From CAWKZT01 sp963854565 (lineage in GTDB: Bacteria; Actinomycetota; Acidimicrobiia; Acidimicrobiales; JAHEJN01): a stretch of 13,709 bases of DNA. The translations under genes and the position numbers were made by a program. The stretch covers positions 1 to 13,709 of the forward strand of contig CAWKZT010000047.1 in the NCBI GenBank assembly GCA_963854565.1. Reading direction: 5' to 3'. Each line of letters starts with the position of its first letter. Position 1 is the first letter of the stretch. A model generated the notes under the pieces. The model worked only from the letters and a program-made list of their open reading frames with translations, had not been told where the DNA came from and searched no databases. Shown piece after piece: positions 8,094 through 13,236 of this stretch.

Positions 8094-8155
8094 GGGATAG
8101 AACAATAGACGAATGAACACAGGGGTCATAAGTCCGGAAGTCAAGGCTAATGGCG

Positions 8156-8182
8156 ATTTTATGCTAATCCACGCGCGAACAA
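8156..8182 (-). promoter_or_regulatory. Weak candidate promoter for rplM-rpsI
   Basis: On the minus strand TTGTTC (8182-8177) is followed 15 bases later by TAAAAT (8161-8156). The -10 box is good, but the spacing is short and the -35 box is weak. It lies in the non-coding gap between truA and rplM, where a promoter is expected, and would give a leader of roughly 75 bases. Confidence 0.3.
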
Positions 8183-8191
8183 CCGCTCGTT

Positions 8192-9109
8192 TTAGGTACT
8201 TTCGGTGACATCGCCTTGTCGAGCTCCTGGCATATGCACGCGCTTGCCGTCATAGTTAACATTCCAAAGGGTCAGTCCATGCGGCGGAGCTACCCGCCCA
8301 GCCTCATTACGGTCCTGTAGCGCCAGGATTCCAGGCACATCCTGGGGGCTAAGTTCGCCCAGCCCCACACCAACCAGACACCCGGTGATGCTACGAACCA
8401 TCTGATTACAGAAAGAGTTTGCTTCGATATCGAGTCGAACTACATCGTTCTCGTGCCGCGACCAGGTGACCTGACGAAGTCGACGCAATCGAGGAGCCTC
8501 AACATCCTCGCCCTCGGGGCTAATCACCATCTGTCGGCGACAAAAGGATGAAAAGTCGTGCAGCCCGAGCAGATGCTGCCCACCTTTGTTCATGGCGTCG
8601 ATATCGAGGGGCATAGTAAGCAACCACGCCCGGTCGTACAGAAACGGGTCAGGGACCTGCCGGTTCAAGATGGTGTACCGGTATGAACGACCGGTGGCGT
8701 GATAGCGAGCGTCGAAATCGCTCTCCACCACGATGGCCTCACGGCACACGATTTCAGGACCGCACATAGAGTTGACCGACGAGCGCAGCATGTCGGGAAC
8801 CACGCGCGACGAGTCGGCATCAAAGGTGACGACCTGCCCCCATGCGTGGACACCCGCATCGGTGCGCCCGGCGCATGTCAAAGTCACCGGACCCTGGACG
8901 ATGATCTCTAGCGCTTCGGTGAGACGACCCGCGACTGTCTCGACACCCTCGTTGATGGCGAAGCCGCGAAAAGGGGCCCCGTCATAGGCAATCAGCAACT
9001 TAACCCGAACAAGCTCTCCACCGGCGCCGTTACGGCTCTCCCCTACCACGTGTCCAGCGCGTCGAGATTTTGTCGTGGTGCGTGATGCTGGCGTGGGTGA
9101 CAGGTCCAT
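8192..9109 (-). CDS. truA: tRNA pseudouridine(38-40) synthase
   Basis: Converts uridines 38-40 of the tRNA anticodon stem-loop to pseudouridine. The protein has 305 residues. The catalytic block CAGRTDAGVHAWGQV at about 79-93 holds the nucleophilic aspartate (D84). Other TruA signatures are LLIAYDGAPFRGFA at 38-51, RYHATGRSYRY, LGLHDFSSFCR, SFCNQMVRSITGCLVGVG and PPHGLTLWNV. I keep the ATG at 9109 because it forms a TGATG overlap with the stop of the preceding acetyltransferase gene. It gives about 35 residues before the fold, as in some mycobacterial TruA proteins; a GTG at 9049 is an alternative. In actinobacteria truA usually follows rplQ directly, but here an acetyltransferase gene and a repeat region intervene. 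Confidence 0.95.
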   Translation of the reverse strand: MDLSPTPASRTTTKSRRAGHVVGESRNGAGGELVRVKLLIAYDGAPFRGFAINEGVETVAGRLTEALEIIVQGPVTLTCAGRTDAGVHAWGQVVTFDADSSRVVPDMLRSSVNSMCGPEIVCREAIVVESDFDARYHATGRSYRYTILNRQVPDPFLYDRAWLLTMPLDIDAMNKGGQHLLGLHDFSSFCRRQMVISPEGEDVEAPRLRRLRQVTWSRHENDVVRLDIEANSFCNQMVRSITGCLVGVGLGELSPQDVPGILALQDRNEAGRVAPPHGLTLWNVNYDGKRVHMPGARQGDVTEST

Positions 9110-9567
9110 CAGATTTCGCGCCGCATGGGCAGATGCATGATGCCGTCCTCATCAAAGTCAGCGCCGGTCCGAGCGAACCCAAACCGTTGGTACCAGCCCT
9201 CGAGGTAGGTCTGGGCGTCGAGTACCCACGCACCGACAGTGTTAGCTAGTACGTGCTGAACAAGCTGCTCTGCCAATCCTTCGCCCCGAAACTCAGCCGC
9301 CGTAACCACACGCCCGATCGTTCGGTGGTCACCGTTGTCCAGCACACGCAGATAGGCCCCAATGGCCTGCGATTCGGTAGTTGTCTTCCCACCGGCGTGG
9401 AGCGCAGCACCTGGCACCCACATGTGCCGGGTTCCGGGCTCCGAATCACGGCCATCTACATCGAGGTAGACACAGTTCTGCTCAACCACAAAGACCTCAG
9501 CTCGAAGCCGAAGAATCCCATGAAGCTCATCAACAGCAAGCTCATGAAACAACCGATCAACAATCAC
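9109..9567 (-). CDS. elaA: ElaA-family GNAT N-acetyltransferase
   Basis: Predicted acetyl-CoA-dependent N-acetyltransferase of the ElaA branch; the substrate is unknown. The 152-residue length matches E. coli ElaA. LRAEVFVVEQNCVYLDVDGRD at 21-41 corresponds to the diagnostic ElaA block (LR-VFVVEQNCPY-D-DG-D). IGRVVTAAEFRGEGLAEQLV at 84-103 is the acetyl-CoA-binding motif with R-G-x-G. FYxxFGF is seen as WYQRFGF (125-131), and FDEDGIMHLPM at 138-148 matches the C-terminal ElaA signature. The start is GTG 9567 with no convincing Shine-Dalgarno sequence; a TTG five codons later is possible. The stop overlaps the truA ATG by one base (TGATG), so the two are probably co-translated. Upstream is the repeat-rich gap after rplQ. 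Confidence 0.85.
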   Translation of the reverse strand: MIVDRLFHELAVDELHGILRLRAEVFVVEQNCVYLDVDGRDSEPGTRHMWVPGAALHAGGKTTTESQAIGAYLRVLDNGDHRTIGRVVTAAEFRGEGLAEQLVQHVLANTVGAWVLDAQTYLEGWYQRFGFARTGADFDEDGIMHLPMRREI

Positions 9568-9595
9568 CCAGCAAATCTACCGACACAACACCACC

Positions 9596-9679
9596 CGACA
9601 CGACATCGCCGATGCGGCGTACGAATGGCCTTACCCCAAAACGCCGAAAGGGCGAGGGTGCGGGAACGGCCAGCGAATC
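9596..9679. repeat. Tandem repeat copy A (84 bp)
   Basis: The unit opens CGACACGACATCGCCGATG on the plus strand. On the minus strand it contains CGCCCTTTCGGCGTTTT, a short GC stem followed by TTTT, and CGCCGCATCGGCG, a five-base-pair stem with a CAT loop. It is nearly identical to copy C over about 65 bases. Its opening block is identical to that of copy B. Confidence 0.8.
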
Positions 9680-9774
9680 CGACACGACATCGCCGATGCG
9701 GCGTGCGAATGGTGTACCCCATCGCTTTGTTCCCCAAAACGCACAAAGGCGAGGTGCGGGGGCAACCCCCCCCC
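9680..9774. repeat. Tandem repeat copy B (95 bp, divergent centre)
   Basis: It shares the opening block with copy A exactly, then diverges in the middle. On the minus strand its hairpin is CGCAC/GTGCG with a nine-base loop, again followed by TTTT. Paired bases differ from copies A and C but a stem before the T-run is retained. It ends in GGGGG-CAA-CCCCC extended to nine C residues on the plus strand, a homopolymer prone to slippage or sequencing error. Confidence 0.75.
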
Positions 9775-9859
9775 TGACACGGCATCGTCGATGTGGCGTG
9801 CGAATGGCCTTACCCCAAAACGCCGAAAGGGCGAGGGTGCGGGAACGGCCGGCGAATCG
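9775..9859. repeat. Tandem repeat copy C (about 85 bp)
   Basis: It matches copy A across the segment from GCGAATGGCCTTACCCC to the closing GGCGAATC block, with few substitutions. The opening stem is degraded (GTCGATGTGGCG in place of GCCGATGCGGCG), but the CGCC/GGCG-TTTT element is kept. Confidence 0.8.
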
Positions 9860-9872
9860 TCATTTTGAGGCA

Positions 9873-9887
9873 GCGTGCGAAGCACGC
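9873..9887 (-). terminator. Candidate hairpin terminator after rplQ
   Basis: GCGTGC-TTC-GCACGC is a perfect six-base-pair stem with a three-base loop, about 55 bases beyond the rplQ stop. There is no U-run, so a U-less hairpin of the kind proposed in actinobacteria is one reading. The TTTT-bearing repeat stems further down may do the real terminating. Confidence 0.4.
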
Positions 9888-9942
9888 CACGAGAGCGATT
9901 CGAAGGACGTACCGGCAACCTCGCCCGTACAGAACGGTTTAT

Positions 9943-10296
9943 TTAGACCAATTCGATGCGACACATCGGAGCGTTGTCGCCTTTGCGTGGCCCAATTTTG
10001 AGAATGCGGGTGTAGCCGCCGGCACGGCCGTCGTAACGAGGGCCGATCTCTTCCATCAGCTTGTCGGCAATCTCTTGATCGCGCAAGAAGCTAAGAATTT
10101 GGCGGTGGTTATGTAAACCACCCTTCTTGGCTTTGGTGATGACCTTCTCGGCGATGGGGCGTAATGCCTTGGCCTTCGCTTCGGTGGTAACGATGGCCTC
10201 AGCGGCCACGAGTGACGAAACAAGGTTCGCCATCATCGATTTTTGGTGAGCAGCACTGCCGCCGAAGCGACGGCCCTTGCGGGGGGTTCCGAGCAT
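9943..10296 (-). CDS. rplQ: 50S ribosomal protein L17
   Basis: Large-subunit protein near the peptide exit tunnel. It has 117 residues, the usual length for the short bacterial form. Signature segments are RRFGGSAAHQKSMMANL at about 9-25, TTEAKAKALRPIAEKVIT, KKGGLHNHRQ, GGYTRILKIGPRKGDNAPM and the ending IELV. It starts two bases after the rpoA stop. That makes it the last gene of the rpsM-rpsK-rpsD-rpoA-rplQ alpha operon, followed by the hairpin and repeat region. Confidence 0.97.
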   Translation of the reverse strand: MLGTPRKGRRFGGSAAHQKSMMANLVSSLVAAEAIVTTEAKAKALRPIAEKVITKAKKGGLHNHRQILSFLRDQEIADKLMEEIGPRYDGRAGGYTRILKIGPRKGDNAPMCRIELV

Positions 10297-10298
10297 GA

Positions 10299-11237
10299 CT
10301 AATCCCTTGTGGCGAGCGACAGACCGCGCTCGTCAAGCTTTTCGATGACCTCGTCGAGTGACTTTTGGCCGAAGTTCGTGATAGCCAAAAGATCGTCTTC
10401 GGTCTTGGTAAGGAGCTCGCCCACGGAGTTGACCTGGGCGCGCTTGAGACAATTACGAGGACGCTCGGACAAGTCGAGGTCTTCGATGGGCAGATCGAGA
10501 TCTGGTGATGTGGTGGTTATGACCACGACTTCGCCGAGCTCGAGACCCTGGGGTTCGTCGCTCATCTCTTCGACAAGTTGAACGAGGGCACGCAAGGTGC
10601 CACCAGCCGAAGCCAGTGATTCGCGTGGTGAGATCGAGCCGTCGGTCTCGATATCGAGAACGATGCGGTCGAAGTCGGTCGACTGCTCGACGCGGGTGGG
10701 TTCAACAACGAACGACACCCGACGAACGGGCGAGTAAATCGCATCGACGGGGATGACACCAATGATGTTACCGGTGTCGATGTTGAGCGACGAAACGTAG
10801 CCACGTCCCTGCTCGATCGTGAGATCGAGAGCCAGGCGACCCTTGCCGCTCAGTGTTGCGATTACTTGATCGGGGTTCAGAACCTCGACGTCGGCATTGC
10901 TCTGCATAGCTGCAGCGGTAACGACGGCTGGACCACGAACCTCAACCCGAAGATTGACGGGTTCTTCGCTGTGGGACTTAAGTACGACGTCTTTCAGGTT
11001 CAAGACGATGTCGGTGACATCCTCGGTGATACCTGGGATGGTGTCGAACTCGTGGAGGGCTTCGTCGAAACGAACCTGCGTAATTGCTGCGCCGGGAATC
11101 GACGAAAGCAATGTACGACGTAACGAGTTACCTATGGTGTGACCAAAACCCGGTTCAAGCGGGCCAATGGAAAATTTTTGTCGGTTGTCTGCCTCGTCGC
11201 CTATGGACTCCACAGTTGGACGCTGAATGATCAGCAT
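10299..11237 (-). CDS. rpoA: DNA-directed RNA polymerase subunit alpha
   Basis: Alpha subunit: the N-terminal domain (about 1-225) dimerises and assembles beta and beta', and the C-terminal domain (about 245-312) binds DNA and activators. The length of 312 residues is normal. N-terminal signatures are FSIGPLEPGFGHTIGNSLRR, LLSSIPGAAITQV and HEFDTIPGITEDVTDIVLNLK. In the C-terminal domain LSERPRNCLK keeps the arginine and asparagine equivalent to E. coli R265 and N268, and FGQKSLDEV keeps the K298-S299 pair, so UP-element binding should be intact. ATG 11237 has GAGG seven bases upstream. The gene is separated from rpsD by 69 bases containing an inverted repeat, the largest gap inside this operon. 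Confidence 0.98.
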   Translation of the reverse strand: MLIIQRPTVESIGDEADNRQKFSIGPLEPGFGHTIGNSLRRTLLSSIPGAAITQVRFDEALHEFDTIPGITEDVTDIVLNLKDVVLKSHSEEPVNLRVEVRGPAVVTAAAMQSNADVEVLNPDQVIATLSGKGRLALDLTIEQGRGYVSSLNIDTGNIIGVIPVDAIYSPVRRVSFVVEPTRVEQSTDFDRIVLDIETDGSISPRESLASAGGTLRALVQLVEEMSDEPQGLELGEVVVITTTSPDLDLPIEDLDLSERPRNCLKRAQVNSVGELLTKTEDDLLAITNFGQKSLDEVIEKLDERGLSLATRD

Positions 11238-11278
11238 GTGACTACCTCGGTACTACTAAAAAACGGATTTCGAACAGC

Positions 11279-11296
11279 ACGTCATTGCTATGACGT
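11279..11296 (-). promoter_or_regulatory. Inverted repeat between rpsD and rpoA
   Basis: On the minus strand ACGTCAT-AGCA-ATGACGT is a perfect seven-base-pair stem with a four-base loop. TTTTTT follows at 11263-11258, about 15 bases beyond the stem. It could be an attenuator or processing site adjusting rpoA relative to ribosomal proteins. The stem and T-run are too far apart for a classic terminator. Confidence 0.35.
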
Positions 11297-11306
11297 AGGG
11301 AAAGAC

Positions 11307-11924
11307 TTACTTACTGTACAACTCGACTATGAGCTGCTCACGGACCGGAATATCGATCTGTTCACGCACTGGCACCTGACGAACGGTCATTGAGAAACCA
11401 CCGTCGCCACTGTCGACCCATGCCGGAGGCGTGCGATCGAGAACGTCCATGTTCCACTGAATGGTGACCATCTCGCGAGTCTTGTCACGAAGCGTCACCA
11501 CATCACCAGCCCGCAGACGGTAGCTAGGAATATCTACCCGGCGACCGTTTACGTTGACGTGACCGTGATTTACAAACTGGCGGGACTGGGGGCGAGTAGC
11601 CGCCCAACCGCTGCGATAAACCAAGTTGTCGAGACGAAGTTCGAGGTACTGCAACATGTTCTCACCGGTAACGCCTTGACGGCGGCTGGCTTCTTTGAAG
11701 ATGTTGCGGAACTGACGCTCGGACAGACCGTAGGTGAAGCGAGCTTTCTGCTTCTCCTGCAGTTGCATGAGGTACTCAGAAGGATTACCCCGACGACGGG
11801 TACGACCGTGGTCACCCGGAGGGTAGGGGCGCTTCTCAAGTGCGGTTTCTTCACCTTTGGTACCAAAGATGTTGGTCCCGAGTCGACGAGCGACTCGGGC
11901 TTTAGGGCCTATGTAGCGTCCCAT
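11307..11924 (-). CDS. rpsD: 30S ribosomal protein S4
   Basis: Primary 16S rRNA-binding assembly protein, known in several bacteria to repress its own operon. It has 205 residues. Recognisable segments are MGRYIGPKARVARRLG, PYPPGDHGRTRRR, SEYLMQLQEKQKARFTYG and ENMLQYLELRLDNLVYR. The S4 RNA-binding domain spans about 90-150 (RQFVNHGHVNVNGRRVDIPS). The protein has no cysteines, so it is the zinc-free form of S4. Its ATG overlaps the rpsK stop as TAATG. The C-terminal segment around DSGDGGFSMTVRQVP is typical of actinobacterial S4. Confidence 0.97.
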   Translation of the reverse strand: MGRYIGPKARVARRLGTNIFGTKGEETALEKRPYPPGDHGRTRRRGNPSEYLMQLQEKQKARFTYGLSERQFRNIFKEASRRQGVTGENMLQYLELRLDNLVYRSGWAATRPQSRQFVNHGHVNVNGRRVDIPSYRLRAGDVVTLRDKTREMVTIQWNMDVLDRTPPAWVDSGDGGFSMTVRQVPVREQIDIPVREQLIVELYSK

Positions 11925-12328
11925 TAGTTGCCCCTTCGGCGTTTGGTGAGACGACAGCCGTTGTGAGCAACGGGTGTGACGTCTTTAATGCCGGTTACTT
12001 CGATACCGGCACTCTGGATTGAACGAATTGCGGTTTCACGACCTGAGCCTGGGCCCTTAACGTGAACATCGACCTTGCGGATGCCGTGCTCCATGGCACG
12101 ACGAGCACACTGTTCAGCTGCCATTTGGGCGGCGAACGGGGTGGACTTACGTGAACCCTTGAAGCCAACGTTTCCAGCTGAGGACCATGCGAGGACATTG
12201 CCCTGCTGGTCGGTGATGCTGACGATGGTGTTATTGAACGAGCTCTTAATGGTCGCAATACCGTACGCAACATTCTTGCGGTCTTTGCGACGGGCCCGCC
12301 GAGCGGGGGGTGTAGGGGCAGTAGCCAT
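11924..12328 (-). CDS. rpsK: 30S ribosomal protein S11
   Basis: Platform protein of the small subunit, contacting the region near the mRNA exit channel. It has 134 residues. A basic N-terminus (RRARRKDRKNVAYG) is followed by family signatures IKSSFNNTIVSITD, WSSAGNVGFKGSRKSTPFAA, VHVKGPGSGRETAIRSI and the ending NGCRLTKRRR. Both ends overlap neighbours by one base (TAATG), tying it into the rpsM-rpsK-rpsD unit. Confidence 0.97.
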   Translation of the reverse strand: MATAPTPPARRARRKDRKNVAYGIATIKSSFNNTIVSITDQQGNVLAWSSAGNVGFKGSRKSTPFAAQMAAEQCARRAMEHGIRKVDVHVKGPGSGRETAIRSIQSAGIEVTGIKDVTPVAHNGCRLTKRRRGN

Positions 12329-12702
12329 TATGCAACCTTCTTCTTACCGGCAGCGGTCTTCTTGGGACCTTTGCGAGTGCGAGCGTTGGTATGGGTGCGC
12401 TGGCCACGAACCGGAAGCCCGCGACGATGGCGCAAACCCTGGTAGCAACCAATTTCCATCTTGCGCTTGATATTTTGAGACACTTCACGTCGAAGGTCAC
12501 CTTCGACGTGCAACTGACCTTCGATGAAGCCGCGCAAAGCGGCGACCTCGTCGTTGGTCAGTTCATGTACGCGAGCCGACGGGTTAACACCCGTGGCCTC
12601 GCAAATGGTGGCGGCAGTGGTTAAACCCACGCCGTAGATGTAGGTAAGGGAGATAATCGTGCGCTTTTCGCGCGGGATGTCTACGCCTGCAATACGAGCC
12701 AT
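12328..12702 (-). CDS. rpsM: 30S ribosomal protein S13
   Basis: Small-subunit head protein contacting P-site tRNA and forming intersubunit bridges. It has 124 residues. Signatures are MARIAGVDIPREKR at 1-14, SLTYIYGVG, the helix-two-turn-helix region, CYQGLRHRRGLPVRGQRTHTNARTRKG, and a lysine-rich tail. The ATG lies two bases after the rpmJ stop, with AAGG at the end of rpmJ as its ribosome binding site. The gene order infA-rpmJ-rpsM is standard. Confidence 0.97.
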   Translation of the reverse strand: MARIAGVDIPREKRTIISLTYIYGVGLTTAATICEATGVNPSARVHELTNDEVAALRGFIEGQLHVEGDLRREVSQNIKRKMEIGCYQGLRHRRGLPVRGQRTHTNARTRKGPKKTAAGKKKVA

Positions 12703-12704
12703 AA

Positions 12705-12818
12705 CTAGCCTTGTCGCTGCTTGTGTCGGGGATTTTCACAAATGACTTGGACACGGCCGTGGCGACGAATCACCTTGCACTTGTCACAAATCTTCTTAAC
12801 GCTTGGTCGAACTTTCAT
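12705..12818 (-). CDS. rpmJ: 50S ribosomal protein L36
   Basis: Small zinc-ribbon protein of the large subunit. I translated it by hand: 37 residues, starting MKVRPSVKKICDKCKVIRR and ending NPRHKQRQG before TAG. The zinc ligands Cys11, Cys14, Cys27 and His32 are all present, so this is the zinc-containing form. That contrasts with the cysteine-free S4 further down the operon. It begins 35 bases after infA and ends two bases before rpsM. An AAGGAG and a nearer AAGGA precede the ATG. Confidence 0.97.
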   Translation of the reverse strand: MKVRPSVKKICDKCKVIRRHGRVQVICENPRHKQRQG

Positions 12819-12850
12819 AATCCTTAGGTGCTCCTTGGGAGGATGCGAAG

Positions 12851-12866
12851 CCGCTATTTGTAGCGG
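12851..12866 (-). other. Hairpin spanning the infA stop codon
   Basis: CCGCTA-CAAA-TAGCGG is a perfect six-base-pair stem with a four-base loop, and the infA TAG stop forms part of the second arm. There is no T-run after it. It may protect or separate the infA message from the ribosomal protein message, or may be coincidental. Confidence 0.35.
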
Positions 12867-13075
12867 TAGGTGATGCGGCCGCGGGATAGGTCGTACTGAC
12901 TCACTTCGACCTGGACCTTGTCGCCGGGGAGGATGCGAATGTAATGCATTCGCATCTTGCCGGAGATATGGGCTAGGACTTCGTGGCCGTTTTCTAGTTC
13001 GACTCTAAACATGGCATTTGGAAGGGATTCCTTGACGGTTCCCTCAAATACGATCGCTTCTTCTTTCTTCGCGAT
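12854..13075 (-). CDS. infA: Translation initiation factor IF-1, ATC start codon
   Basis: OB-fold factor that binds the ribosomal A site during initiation. Translated by hand it is 73 residues from ATC 13075-13073 to TAG. The initiating residue is followed by AKKEEAIVFEGTV, then LPNAMFRVELENGHEVLAHI, SGKMRMHYIRILPGDKV, and the ending RGRITYRYK. It matches IF-1 over its whole length. The frame has no ATG, GTG or TTG between an upstream in-frame TGA and this point. GGGAGG sits six bases before the ATC, exactly where a start is expected. The nearest downstream ATG would remove about 21 residues of the OB fold. I therefore infer AUC initiation, or else a single-base error in the assembly. The gene follows adk with no map gene between them. 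Confidence 0.9.
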   Translation of the reverse strand: MAKKEEAIVFEGTVKESLPNAMFRVELENGHEVLAHISGKMRMHYIRILPGDKVQVEVSQYDLSRGRITYRYK

Positions 13076-13081
13076 GGTGAG

Positions 13082-13087
13082 CCTCCC
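13082..13087 (-). promoter_or_regulatory. Ribosome binding site of infA
   Basis: GGGAGG on the minus strand lies six bases upstream of the ATC codon. It is one of the strongest Shine-Dalgarno sequences in the window. It supports initiation at the non-standard codon. Confidence 0.7.
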
Positions 13088-13106
13088 AGCTACTGCGTGT
13101 GACCCC

Positions 13107-13123
13107 GACCCCAGGGTGGGATC
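13107..13123 (-). other. Leader stem-loop upstream of infA
   Basis: GATCCCA-CCC-TGGGGTC forms a seven-base-pair stem with one G-T wobble and a three-base loop. It lies about 20 bases before the infA ribosome binding site, inside the probable leader. Confidence 0.35.
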
Positions 13124-13168
13124 GGTGCCTTGGTGGCATCACAACAAAAGCTGCAATGCCGACGGATA

Positions 13169-13197
13169 AGCCTACGTCAACCCGCCACTCGGGCCAA
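13169..13197 (-). promoter_or_regulatory. Candidate promoter for infA and the alpha operon
   Basis: On the minus strand TTGGCC (13197-13192) and TAGGCT (13174-13169) are separated by exactly 17 bases. Both resemble actinobacterial housekeeping promoter boxes. It lies in the gap between adk and infA and would give a leader of about 85-90 bases. A TTGACG just upstream of TAGGCT has no good -10 partner. Confidence 0.4.
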
Positions 13198-13236
13198 CCC
13201 CGATGATGGACGAACGTGTGCTATATGCCACTTTGC

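Larger units (their letters stand above)
9568..9942. other. Intergenic region rplQ-elaA with tandem structured repeats
   Basis: This is the only gap of more than 300 bases without a gene. Going down the minus strand from rplQ it holds a strong hairpin (9873-9887), then three imperfect tandem units (9596-9859), then about 28 bases of plain sequence before elaA. Apparent open frames across it repeat the same short peptide in register with the DNA repeat, which marks them as repeat artefacts and not genes. I see no tRNA, transposase or CRISPR spacers. Confidence 0.7.

Noticed and set aside
8073..8144. A 24-residue N-terminal extension of L13 from ATG 8144
   Set aside because: It has no similarity to L13, and the GTG at 8072 gives the standard MPTYTPKA start with a suitable ribosome binding site.
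9596..9859. CRISPR array
   Set aside because: There are only three units of 84-95 bp, similar over nearly their full length, with no distinct spacers of constant length and no cas genes nearby.
9381..10001. A 206-codon plus-strand frame crossing elaA, the repeats and rplQ
   Set aside because: It is antisense to two well-supported genes and its middle is the DNA repeat translated several times. No family resemblance or ribosome binding site.
13162..13187. TTGACG as the -35 box of the infA promoter
   Set aside because: No TATAAT-like sequence lies 16-18 bases downstream of it; TTGGCC with TAGGCT at 17-base spacing fits better.
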